Source of the DNA: Sclerotiophoma versabilis
Taxonomy: Eukaryota; Ascomycota; Dothideomycetes; Pleosporales; Didymellaceae
NCBI GenBank assembly: GCA_012274445.1
Contig: JAAROD010000058.1
Location: forward strand, 1,612,001 to 1,676,000
Direction: 5' to 3'
Length of the DNA: 64,000 nucleotides
Shown here: positions 46,803 through 60,000 of the stretch, one piece after another
How the letters are laid out: the number at the start of each line of letters is the position of its first letter
Position numbering within the stretch: the stretch's first letter is position 1
Notes under the pieces: model-generated
The model's database searches: none
What the model saw: the letters and a program-made list of their open reading frames with translations, nothing else
What the model was told of the DNA's origin: nothing
Made by a program: the position numbers and the translations under genes

Positions 46803-48059
46803 ATGTGGAGCAGGTTCACCGGCAAGAGCGACAGCGGCTCGGCCGCCGCGAACAAGGACGACGACGAGAGCCGGCGCCGGCGCAGCGACACGGCTCGCTC
46901 GAAGCGCGACCGCGACCGCGACTCGGACACGCGCTCGGTCGTGTCCTCGGCGTCGACGCGCAAGCCTTCGACGCGCCGACGAGACAGCCCGCCGTCGACG
47001 ATTGCGAGCTACGCGACCGCCTTTGACCGCGCGCCCGACGACGAGGCCCCCTACGACGAGCCGCGCGACAGGCGGTCCAGCTATGCCGAGTCGTCGGCCT
47101 CGACTGCGCGCGACGCCAAGGAGCGCCGGAAGGAGAAGCGCAGCAGAGGCGGCAGAGACGGCAGAGACGGCAAAGATAGTAGAGACAGCAGAGACGGCAA
47201 AGACAGCAGAGACAGCAGAGACGGCAAAGACAGCAGAGACAGCAGAGACGGCAAAGACAGCAGAGACAGCAGAGAAACCAAGGGCTGGAAGCGCAAGTCG
47301 GCGCGCAGCCACCGCGGCGAGGTGGTCGAGGAGCCGCGCGCCCTGGCCCGCAGCTTCAGCGGCCAGATTGGCAGCGAGGGCTTCTCGCAGTTCCCCGGCC
47401 AGGCAGGTGCGCCAATGATGAGCGGCGCACTGCCAGCCGGGAGCGCTCCCCACGGCCAGCTCCCGCCCGCGCCCTCGCCCTCGCCCGGCCTGTCGAGCCA
47501 TGTGCACGACCAGTTCCCCGGCCAGGACCCGGTGCGCTACTCGTCGGGCGCCATGCCCGGCCACAACCCCTTTGGCGCTGCCGCCGACTTCTACAACGAC
47601 CAGGGCCAGTCGGTGGGCGACCAGCCGGGCGTGAGGCCGCAGCCGCCGTCCGTCATCGTAGGCCAGGACACGCCTCACCTCACCGCCGCCTCCGCGCTGC
47701 CCAACCCCGTCGCCGACACGGGTGCTGGCTCCGCCGCCGACTTCTACGGCCCCGGCTCGCACCCCCCGCGCCCCTCCTCCATGCCGGGCGCCTTTGTCGA
47801 CGACACCATTGCGCCCCAGAAGCCGCCGCGGCCGAGCGGCTCCAAGCCCAGCAAGCCCAGCAAGCCCAGCAAGACCAACAGCTTCCCCGCCACTGCGGCA
47901 GGCCTGGCCGGTGGTGCAGCCCTGGGCTATGCCATGGGCCACGGCTCGTCCACTGCGCAGCACTCCACCAGCTACAGCGCCTCCAACCTGCACCACTCGA
48001 CATCGCACAACGAGACCTACACCATCAACAACATCAACAACAACAACAACACCACCACC

Positions 48060-48091
<32 letters not shown>

Positions 48092-51000
48092 CACCACCCC
48101 CGCAGCCCACGCCGGCTCTTCATCTGTATACTACCAGGGCGACTTGCCCTCCACCGCTGCTGTCAACGGCAGCTACAGCAACATCCACGACCCTATCACA
48201 GGCGCACCACCGCCCAAGCCGCCCCGGCCCGGCAAGCCAGAGAAGCAGTCGAGCAGCTCAAATGCCGGGCTGTATGCTGCCGGAGCTGCTGGCCTCGCAG
48301 CCTATGCGCTGCATAATCATAATTCTCACTCTTCCTCCGACCACGCTCATCATACCCACACCCACACCCACAACCACACCCACTCCATGCCTGGTGCTTT
48401 TCCTGGCCAAGGCCACAGTGGCCCCGGTCCTTCGCCCAGTCCATACCTGTCTGGCGGCATGGCTCACCAGCACCAGCACGTCGGCCCTGTTTCCAAGTTC
48501 GTCGACTGGTGGAAGGACTACGAAGACGTTCAGAAGATGGAGGAGTACACCGAGTACATCGGCGTATGCAGGTACTGCTTCGACCCTCGATCCTCCCCCT
48601 TGGACGCTCCCCGCAAGCACCACTACTACGATCGCAGACGACGCTCAGACGAATACGACCGGCCTGCTGGCGGCATCGACAAGAGATCTCGGTACGGACT
48701 GAAGGAGAAGACTTCTCGCACCTCCCTGCACTCGTCTAGTGACGACAAGCGAAAGAAGAACAACGCCAATGGGGCCGGCTGGCTAGCTGCTGGCCTGGGT
48801 GGACTGGGCCTTGCCACTGCTGGGAAGGCCCTGTTCACTTCAGGTCGCGACGACTTCGATGACACTTATAGCATCAAATCTGGTCGCGACAGCCAGTCAA
48901 GACACTCGCGCCGCAGTCGTAGCCGCGAGTCTACTCACAGCAAACGCTACAGCTATGGCAGCGCTGGGATTCGCCATCGAAGTCGTTCGCAGGATCGAGT
49001 GTCTATCATGTCGACTGGAATCACCAAAGACAGAAAAGACTACAAGACTGTGAGACGCCACGGCTCGCGGTCGAGCTCTCGTTCAAGGTCACGCGACAAG
49101 AAATCTGGTCTTGGCACTGCAATTGGTGCTGGCCTGGCTGGAATTGCGCTTGGTGCGGCTACAAGACGAAAGAATGGGAGTCGCAGCCGCTCTAGGTCTG
49201 CTCGCAAGGTCCAAGTCCAGCACCAAAGAAACAGCAGCAGTGAGGACGAGCGCCGACGTCGGCGTTCACAGCAGCTACGCCACAAGTCATCACGAAGCTC
49301 AGCATCTGGTGCCTCCTTCATCGACATCTCCCAAGAAAATCAATCACAAAGCGGCTTTCTTGGAGGCTTCTTCGCTGCACCACCACCAAAAGATAAGCGC
49401 CCCGAGAGGTCAAGCTCGAGGCTCAAAAAGAAAAAGAAGGGTTTCTTCAACTTTGGTAATGGGTCATCTTCGTCCTCTGAGTCTGACATGGCTTTCGGCA
49501 GCGCCTTCGTTCGTCGCACCAAGACGAAGCCTTCTTCTCACAACCTCAAGAAACAGACCTCGGATGAGCGACTCAAAGCAACTCTCGCTGGACTCGGCGC
49601 AACTGCAGCAGCCATTGCAGCAGCCAAGGCTAACCGCCGTAACACCGGCAAGCCTGAACCAGAGGTTGTGGCAGTGCGTGAACGTCGTGGCCGACAGAGG
49701 AGTAGCGACCGCCGCCGACCTGGAGCTGCCTCACAGTTTGGCGATGACGAGTGGGAAGATTTGCCTGACGATGGTGCGTCGTCCTCTGCCTCTGATGCGG
49801 ATCTAGTGTATGGTGACCTCAATTTGCGCAAGACGCAGAGCCGAGAGTCTCTCAACTCCAATGGCTCAGGCACAAATAAATGGGGTTGGCGATGGGGCTT
49901 TGGTAAGAAGAAGAAGCCGTCTTCTGACAATCTCTATGACAACATTGCGAACACAACTCTTGTTCGCCCTGCTGCCGCTGGTGCAATCGGTGCGGCAGCA
50001 GCAGGTGTGGCTGCTTCACGTCTATCACACCATGACAGTGAGTCAAGCAGCCAGCACACGCTGCATACTGTGTATCCTGTTGCCTCGAGCGACCCGACAA
50101 CTTTCGATGCCAGACGCACGAGCTTGATCTCCACACCCCAGGCTCTTGTCACCACCGGCCCCGGCGCAATTGGTCTACATCAGCCTCAGCCGATGCATCA
50201 GGTTCCGGGATCCATATACTCTACCCAACCATCATCTCAGCAAGGCTACACAGCACCAGCTGGTCCTCCAGTCTTCTCGCAAGGACCCATCCCTCCGTAC
50301 CCAACACAGGCTCAGGCTCAAAACATCATCATCAATAACCACCAGCATCCACCGCCTCCAGCATTGCTCCGTCGTGCGAACTCTTCGCCTATCCAGAAGT
50401 CATCATGGAAGAAGGATGTAGCTATTGCAGGCCTCGCGGCTACTGCTGGAGCAGCCGCCGTTGTTGCTGCTAAAGGCAGTGACAGTGACCGCCCATCCAG
50501 CGCGCAAAGTAATGTGCGCTTCAACTTGACTAAGGACCAGGCTGCTAAGGACGCTCGCGAGCAACGCAAAGCACAAGAGCGTAGGGATGAGGAAGACGAA
50601 CGACGCCGTGCTCAACAGCAAAGGGACGATGACCTGCGTAGAGAGGAACAGGAGCGCCAGCGGCGTGAGGATGAACTTCGTGCAGCCGAAGATGAGCGAC
50701 GACGCGAGCAACTTCGCCGAGAAGACGATCTTCGCCGAGCCGAGGACCTTCGTCGAGACGAGGACGAGCGCCGCCGACGCGAGCTGCAACGCCAGCAGGA
50801 GGAAGCCCGAAAGTTCATGGAGGCAGAACGCCTTGCCAGGATCGAGACTGACCGCCTTGAGGCAGAGCGACGTCGCCAACACGACGAGATGGTGGCGCGC
50901 GAAACTCAAGAGGCCGAGGACCGTGATCGTCGAGAACGTGAAGCTCGAGCTGAGGTGCAGCGCAGAGATGCTCTCGAGCGCGAAGAGGAGCAAAGACGCA

Positions 51001-54000
51001 AGGAGCGTCGCGAAGCTGAAGCCATCGAAGCCGAAAGACGGGACGCTGAGATCCGCGCAGACATGGACCGTCGGCGACTTGAACAAGGCAGCGATCGCGA
51101 TCGACGCAGACTCGAATACCAGCCCACAGGGAGCTCAGTCAGCTCAGTGGCCACTGATGTCCAGCGCAAGGAGCAGGAGTTGCAAGATCGCGAGCGCGAT
51201 CTGGTCAAGCCGGATGCCTGGAAGTCTACTGCGGCCGGTGCTGTAGCTGCAGGTGCTGTTGCGGCAATCACAAGCGCTGCGATTTCATCACACAAGGACA
51301 AGGGCAAGGACCGTGAGCAGCGCCGTGAGAATTGGCGCGATACATCGTCATCTGAGAAGGAGATCGAACCATCTTACCAAGCGTACAAGCCCGGCAGGGC
51401 GATCGAGTCTAAATCGAGCAGTGTCAAGACATACGAGCCGAGCTACGCTCAGATTGAGCCAAGCCAGATTGCTCAAGATTACGCAGATGAAGAGATATTC
51501 GACCCTAACATTTTCAAGAAGGAGACAACCCAGGAAGTCTTCGACGATTGGCAAGATAGGTACGCTGCGAAGCCAGTCTCTCAGGCAGACTTCTTTGCTC
51601 CCAAAGACCTTCTTGAGGATGACAACTTGCCCAAAGTCCGACACATCGATCCTAATGAAGGGGCTCCTGACCTACACGTTTACGAATCCATCGAAGATTA
51701 TGGAGCCAGCCAGCCAAAGGGCCCACCATATCCACCTTCCTATTCTTTCACTGCCACGAGAGACGGTCGTGGCCCTCGCACACCTGATCCCATTCCCACT
51801 TTAAACCTGATTCAACCGACACCTCCTGGTAGTAGGGCGCCTTCAATCCGCAGCGTATCCATGCCCCCCTCGCCCAACATCGAACCCGTGCAAGAGCAGG
51901 AAGAGCCGAGGCCAAAGAACGCGCCATCCAGAGTCAGCTGGGGCGAGAACCAGTTCCACCACTTCGACGTACCAACCCCTGAGTCCTACAAAGAGCAGTT
52001 CATTTCGGATCGTGAGCTGAAGGAGCACGACAAGAAGTACTCGCAGGATGAGGTAGTTGTAGAGCGAGATTTGCCAAAGTCTGGTCAGACAACGACAACC
52101 TATCAACCCTACAGGCCCTCTGCTCTGTCAAAGACAAGTGAGCCAAAGGAGGTTGCACCGAGCACGCAGTATGTTCCTGACAAGAAAGACGAATCCACAT
52201 GGGACAACACCGAAGGTGCCATGTCAAGAAAATTGAGCAAGAAGGATAAAAAGGCAAAGAAAGCTGCTGCTGCGGCTGCCATCGCAGCAGGTGCGGCAGG
52301 TGCGTTGACTGCTGCAGCGATCGCGCAGAACGACAAAGACGACGACCCTAGTGATTGGGACTATAAGCTTGCCGACAATCGATCAACTATCAGCAATCCG
52401 TTCTCGGATTCGAATGTTGCACGATCGACCATTGCTGCTTCAACTGTGTCTTCCATTCCGTCGATGGGCGAATCCTACAAGACTCCTTCGCCGTACTTTG
52501 ACTATATCACCGAGTCTGAGACAGGCGTGTCTACCAACTCAAACGATATAGCCCCTGACAAGCGCAACGTCACAGCTATTCCTGATGAGCTGCACATGCC
52601 TGGCGAATTCATCGAATCGCCTTCGATCACCAAGTTTGCCGAACCTACAAAGAAGCCTGTTGAGGAGGACGACTGGGCTGCTTCTTCGTCGAGGAAGAGC
52701 AAGAAAGGTAAGCGGAAGAGCAAGAATACTGATGAAGAAGTAGTGACGCACGACATCCCACGACGAGTGGAGCAGGACGTAGTCCGCACTCCAGAGATCC
52801 CACAGGAAGAGACTTTGCGCACAATGAGCAAGAAGGAACAAGCGAGGAGAGATAAGGAGGCTAAGCGCATAAGCATGATGAGTGTGCAGAGCTGGGAGAT
52901 GAGTGATGACAGTCGACCCTCAAGCCCGACATTTGAGCGGGATATCCGGGATATCGAACCAAGCTATGATGTCCCGCCCTCGAAGGATCTGCCCAGTGCT
53001 TCGGAAGTGTCCAGTTACAACTGGGGAGCTAGCGATGACACGCAGTCGGCAACATCAGTGTCTACAGTAGTTCCCTACCCTCGCCCCGCGCCCGTGGCTC
53101 AGGAAAACAACGCTCGACAGGTCCCTGACGAGGCACCAGTCAATGTGAACTGGGACAGACCTTCTGGAGATGTGTCTACACGCTCGAAGGAGGTTGTTCC
53201 GTCAAGAGATGCTCCACGATACGGCGAAAGCAGCAGCAGCAAAGCCACCACTGCCGCTCTTGCCGGAGGTTTCGCTGCACTTATGGGCGCCTCTGCAAAA
53301 CAAGATCAAGACCGCATTGTTGCAGAGCGTGAACACGCTAGACAAGCATTGGAGGCTGCAAGCAAATACGCCCCTCGCCGAGAGGAACCAAACTCACCAC
53401 CTAATGGCACCCGATCACGCGATGACACTGACAAGACTATATCGATCCCGACCTATGCGTTCGAGAGCGTTGATGAACCATCCGACATCAAGACACCGCG
53501 CCGTAAGCTAGAGAAGAGACATAGCAATGGCAAGTGGTCTCCTACTGTTGGCTCTCCCCTGAGATCCGAGATGAAGTATGAGGACTACCTAGGGCGTGGC
53601 GTCAAGTACGGTCCATCTGAGCAGACTCGTTTTGAGGCACCAAAGGTTCCCACGCAGTCTGCCTTCGTACCCGCGCCTGAGCCTCCGACATCGCACAACA
53701 TCCAGGATTCTGGTTACTACGCTCCTGACGATCAACAACGCAAGGAGTCTGTGGAGCGGGACTCGGATGAGTTTTTCTCTGCTGGTTCCGAGGAGAGGGA
53801 GAGGGAGAGGGAGAAGTCGGAGAAAGCTCGTGAGCAGCTCATTGACAACTACAATGCATACCAGCCCAAGGCACGAAGCGACTACGACGAGACCAGCACC
53901 TATGTGACTGCGTTTAGCCGACCAGATGATGAGGCAGAGAAGGCTCGTGGCGACTTAATCGATAAGTACAACGGGTACGAGCCATCGTCGCGCAGCCAGC

Positions 54001-57000
54001 ACGATCAGGATGATGCTACCACTTTCGTCTCCGCATTTAGCCGACCTGACGACGACATGAGCACCATCATCGCCTCGAGGAACAAGTACGATGATGACGA
54101 CGTACGATCAACAGTCTCATCACGAAGCAAGCAGGATGACGATCCGGACCGTGAAGAAAGACGTCGTCGTCGTCGAGAGGCAAAGGCAGCCCAGTCAGGC
54201 AGCCGCGAACAGAGTCGCGATCGAGGATACGAGTTTGACGACGGCAGTGAACGCAAGCGAAGGCATCGCCGCAAAGAAACCGATGAAAGTGGCTACGTCT
54301 CGGACACAAAGTCAACCATCTCCGAGGTTCGCTCTGAAGGCAATGGTGAACGCAGACACAAGCACAAGCGAAGGGAAAGCGAGAGGGATAGATCGCCTGA
54401 GAGCAGGATCCGTTCGCGATCTTCTGCCACGTCTGAGCCTGGTGACTTCTACGATGTCGAACGCAAGTCTTCTCGCAGGAAGTCGAAGCGTGATGATGAT
54501 TTCGACGATGGCGCATCCATGATCTCTACTTCTTCGCGCCGCGACGAAGACAGGAGCAGCAGGCGCAAGGAAGAAAAGGAGAAGGAGAAGGAGAAAGAGA
54601 AGCGCTCAAGTGGCCTCTTTGGTCTCTTCAGCAGCAAGTCGAGAGAGAATCTGGCAGAGTCTAGCAAGTCGTCCAAGTCCAAATCCAGAGATGACGAAGA
54701 CGACGAGGATCGCAAGCATCGAAGACGGAAGCACAGGTCGGATCGTGGCTCAACGTATGGCTCGGATGACGACGACGCAAAGTCAACTATCTCGACTAGC
54801 AGCCGCAGTCACCGCGAGAAGAGGAGCAGCCGCTCTGAGCGAGGAGATGACAGAGATAGAAGGGATCGGGATGATGAAAAGGTACATCGCTCTTCCTTGC
54901 GATAGCAACACCGTGCAGGACAGGACCACCAGTCTCCTGGTTAGCTGAAGGACACAACATACCAAGACTTGTATAAGAGCAAACTCGTCAAGCTAAGCAG
55001 GAGATTGGATATGGCGTTCTGCTCGGTGGTGATAGCGCTTTTCTACGCATGTAATTAGAATGAATGTTAATATTGTGATAACAGGATCGCTCCGTTTCTC
55101 GACACTCCGCTTCGCCTGCCAAGACCGATCAGCAACGACGACAATACGACGAGCAGGCTTTTTTAGACGATAGGGCGGTGGCCGAAGCCACTCCACTGCC
55201 CGAGGATGAGACTGATGCCCAAGCACAAGCGCACAGGATCATCCCTGGCAATCGGGCCGAGGCTCCTCTTCCGACTCTGGAGGGTATCCACACATATCTC
55301 ACGCCCTCTGGGGGTATTGATCGACCGAGAACACCGCCACATCTGTCTATTGAAGATAGCCGCGCATTGTTGACGCGCCTCACGGGCTTGCAGCCGTGGC
55401 AGTTGGAAGCCTTTCCCGATGAGCTCCCTCCCCTGCCAATCTCAGGACCAAGTTCCCCTACTCGATCCCCGGAACACCCACGCCCAACATCGTCGTTCGG
55501 TGACCGTCGACTTTCCTCTTCAACTGCTGTACCAATCCGCTTCCGCAAGCCCCCCATCTCGCCAGCTGTCCAGCATCGCGAGTTCAGCACTGAACCTGAA
55601 CCAGTATCAATTCCAGCTCTCCCCACCTCACCATCTCGCCGCCACGTCAAATCACCGTCTAAAGAGTTCAAGACGTCCCGAGAGTTCAGGCCCTTGTACC
55701 TTGTCGAACGCAACCGCAAGTCCGACGAAATCCAAAGTTATGAGGATTTGCCTGCACTACCATCGAGTGGAAGTCCCTCGCGCGCCTCATCCGCACGAGA
55801 ATCAGAAACCGAGACCGAGGGCGAGTATGAGTCTGCGCATGAGTCTGCCGACTACGAGTCTGCATACGAGTCGCCCCGGATCAGTGCGAGTGAGACATCG
55901 GAGGCTCCATTCTTCGACCCGTTGAGTGTGGTGTCGGATTTAATCTCTCCGTACCCAGGCCCTGAAAGAGCGCATCCGGAGCTCAGAGACAGGGAGATTG
56001 AGGATGTGACTGAGTCGGGACAGGCTACACCCAAGGCTTCTGACTTTATCTCTTCCTCAGCAAGAGACCAACAGTTGTCCACCGGCCCAAGTCACGATGC
56101 TCTCACTGTCGCACTCGAGCAAGCGAAGGCCGAGGAGCGCGACGGGTTTGCCACAAGTTCCCCAGGCCAGGCGAGCCCACTTGCAGCCAGCCCCTTTTTC
56201 GACGATAAATTGATGCGCGACGACCCTGCTGACAGGAGTGAAGACTTCTCGCCGACTAAGTCGAGTAGTCTGTTGCAGGAAGCTGCGCTCGGCGCGCTGG
56301 CGGGTGGTGTAGTGGCCACAGTAAGCTCTAAGATGAGCAAGAAGGACAAGAAGGGGAAAGGCAAGCAGACCGATGTTGTCGTGTCCCCGCTTCCTACTCC
56401 CGAACAGGAGCACCCGGAACCCAGCACTGCTTCGTATGTACCTACGTTCGTCGAGAATGAGGAAGACTGGGCGAAGAACAAGCCTGACTCCCTTATCACT
56501 GACGATGACACTCTCGTCGGCGAAGCGAGCGCTGGCCCTTCGCTCTCGGCGAGCAAGGAGGTGCAGAGGGAGAAGGTGCTGGATGCAACGCAACCGCGTG
56601 ATGAGCTGGATGTTGAGGCCAGGCGATCTGTCGTCGGCTCTGCACCCCTGCAAGTCGAGCAGGAGATTCTCAAGCCAGCTTTTGAGGATGCACGCGGCGA
56701 GGAGAAGAGTGATGTTGCGGATGCTCTGGTCCAGGATGAAAGGAGCTTCACGCCTGCAGTTGAGGAGCCTGAGCCAAAAGCTCGGGAACTTGAAGCCTCG
56801 AAGCAGACGCTCGAGGAGGTCGCCGTACCCCCAGCTCCAGCGTCCCCATCAGCTCCAACACCAGAGCCTGCACGATCGTCCTGGGGATCCGGATTGTGGG
56901 GCGCGATCGGCGGCTGGGGCAAGAAGAAGGCAGCTCCACCTGCTCATACTGTGGCACCTGCGCCATCAGCACCAGAGCCTAAGGCCGAGGTTCCTGCACC

Positions 57001-60000
57001 GACAACTGTCATGGAAGAGACCAAGGCACGAGAAGTCCGTGACGAAGCGCCAATTTCTGTCCAGTGGGAGCCTGAGGTGCAGATCCCACCGCCTGGTGTC
57101 GTTTCAACCCAAGCTCCTCTGGAGGCGCCTTTGCAAGGATCTTTGCACGCGACACCAACTGAAGTGCCTGCTATTGTCGAAGAGTCTGCAGTTGATGAGG
57201 GAGCGGGTACTATACCAACTGAGACCCTGGCCCCGACTGAGGAGAAGGCTGAAGCCATAGATGAAGTCTCGGTCAAAGTAAACACTGAAGTTGAGACTGA
57301 AGTGCCAATCAAGCAGGTGGAGGAAGGTGGGTATAAGAGCCTTCCAAGGAGCTACACGCCGCAAACCGCGTTCTTCACCGATGATGGTAGACCTTTCGGC
57401 TTTGGTAAGGCGACTATCCCAGCTTCTGCGCCTGCCGATCCCGTGCCCATTGAGACGGCTGAACAAACATCGATGGAGACCCCGGCTGTTACCAATCAAC
57501 CGGCGATAGAGGAAGCCAGAGCATCTGAGTCCCTCGACGTACCCACTCTGGTTGCTGATGAAGAGACGCCTAAGACAGCTTCGGGTAAAAAGAGGAAGGG
57601 CAAGAAGGGCAAGAAGGCCAGCGCTCAACTGCTTGAACCGGTCCCCGTCGATGAACCATCATTGCAGCAAACGACCCAACCAGAAGTTGCGCAAGAGACC
57701 ACGTCACAATATGCAGTGCCGCAAACATCGTACTTTGGAGACGGTGGCCTTCCGGCGTTTACATTCCCTCAACACTCCATTACACCCATAGAGACGGCAC
57801 AGCAGAAGGAGGGAGGCTTACCTGGCATCGAACATGCGCGCGAAGACATACCCTCTGTGGTCGCCGATGTCGCATCTGAACCCGCACTAGAACGCAAAGC
57901 TACGGTAGAAGATAAGCCTTTCCAGTACGCCCTTCCCCAAACCTCATACTTCGGCGACGGCGGAATCCCGGCATTCAGCTTTCCAAGCACCGCTCCAGCG
58001 CCCACTGAGGAGCGCAATCAGACATTGCCAAACGCGATCGCTGTTGAGGAGGTGAACAGAGATGTGCCTACCGATGCTCCTCCCCCTGAAGTCCCTGCGG
58101 TCACCGACGCCTCTTCCTCTGAATTCCCTGCGACCACAGATGACCTTCCTAGCGAAAAAACCCCACAACCAACCACCGAGATCGAACTCGTCCCCAGTGT
58201 TGGCGAGATCGTCGCTGATGTGCCTGGTGTCGAGCCTATAATTGATGTGCACGAACCTGTTGAGACAAAGAAACAGGAAGAATCCGCGCCTATCGTGGAT
58301 GCTGCGCCCATTGTTCAAGAGACACCAGTGCCGAGCAAGAAGAAGGGCAAGAAGGGAAAGAAGAACCGTGAGAGTACGCTGCTTGAGACTCCGGTCGATA
58401 CGGAGTCCTCGACTCCCAAGGTCGAAAGCGAAACGCCACGAGATGGAGGTGATGTGACAGATACAATTGTCATTGATGCTGCAGCCGTGCCCTTGCCAGA
58501 CACTCAAGATAATCTTCAGGAACCACCTATGGCTGCCACTCTAGCAGAGGAAGTTACACAAGCACCAACAGACCCAACTCCCACCTCAACGCTTGAGCAA
58601 AATGTTGATACGAATGCACCTATCGCTCCTGCTGTGGAGGTTTCCGACCAGATATCCAGGAAAAAGGGCAAGAAGAGCAAGCGCAAGAGTGGAGTCCATA
58701 CCCCAGAGGTAAAAGCCGAGCCTGCCGCTGAGCCAGTCGAGCGCACTGCGCCAGAGACAGAGCGTATCGCAGCTATCGAGCCTTTCAACGAGGATCGCGA
58801 CGTCCCGCGCGACGGAATTGCGGAGGCGGCCGAAGGCCCAAAGCAGAAAACCGAAGGCGGAGACGGACTCGCACCAGCACCAGCAGCGGAAGCAACAGAG
58901 CCTGCGGCTGTCGAAGCCGATATAGAAACAGATGCCTGGTTGGAGGGTAGACCATTGGATCATGCCTCGACTCTTCTGGAGAAGGAGAACCCGTTGGAGG
59001 CAGACGTTACTGCGTCTACGACGGAGACACCTGTAATGGAGACACTCGTAACGGAGACACCTGCGACGGAGACACCTACAACAGAGGTACCTACAACAGA
59101 CGCAACTGCTGTCGAAGCCGCTAGTGTTGAAGCTCCTGCCATCGTCGAGCAAGTCGCAGCGCCCTTGTCTAAGAAAGATAAGAAAATGAAAAAGAAGAAG
59201 GGCAAGGGTACTGAGACACCGATCGAAGACATGCAAGGATCTGTTCAGGGACCAATGAATGCCGCAGAGCCTGCTGCGAACGAACCTGCCCGAGAGATTA
59301 CTGAGTCTGGTGTCGCGCAAGAGCCGGTGGAGTCTAAAGACGTTGTTGAATCTAAAGAAGCAGTTGAGTCTGTACCATATGAGGCTCCGGCGGTGGTCCA
59401 GGAGCGGGTGGAGACTGCAGAACCTATCACGGAAGCGCCAGCTCCTGTGCCTGTCTTTACTGAGCATGCTTCCACCGATGAACCTGTAGAACCTCGAGAC
59501 TTTGTCCAGTCAGTCCCTGAATCCACAGAGGCCCAAATGGTCGATTCTAACGTTGACAACGCGCCTGTTCTATCATCTGCGGATTTGGAAGAGTCGAAAC
59601 TCGCAACTGAGCCACCGTCCGTGGAGGGACAATCTGTTGTAGAGGATGAGACCTCGGTGCCTTCCGATCTTACTCCGAAGAAAGACAAGAAAAAGAAGAA
59701 GAGCAAAAAGGCAAAGCCAGTTGATGAGCCGAGCACATCGGTTCCCGAAGCCGAGTCTATGGTTTTGCCTATCGAAGCTGCGCAAGCTGAAGTTGTACCG
59801 GAGTCCGGCTCTTCAGAGGCTCAAACCCCCGCAGAGACGAGCATTCAGGCGCCTGAATCAACTGAACAGGAAACCTCAGAGCAGGCATCGACTGACCCTA
59901 TTAATGTGCCTCTACCGGAAGAGTCAACGGACCGCGGCATCCCAGACACCGAGACCCCAATTGATACTGCGCCAAGCCGAGATCTGGAACTTCCTGACCC

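Noticed and set aside
46644..48110. 488-codon minus-strand frame rich in Val/Gly/Ala/Arg
   Set aside because: It is antisense to the repetitive, G/C-rich N-terminal part of the giant gene; its glycine/valine runs are the complement of the Asn/Thr tract.
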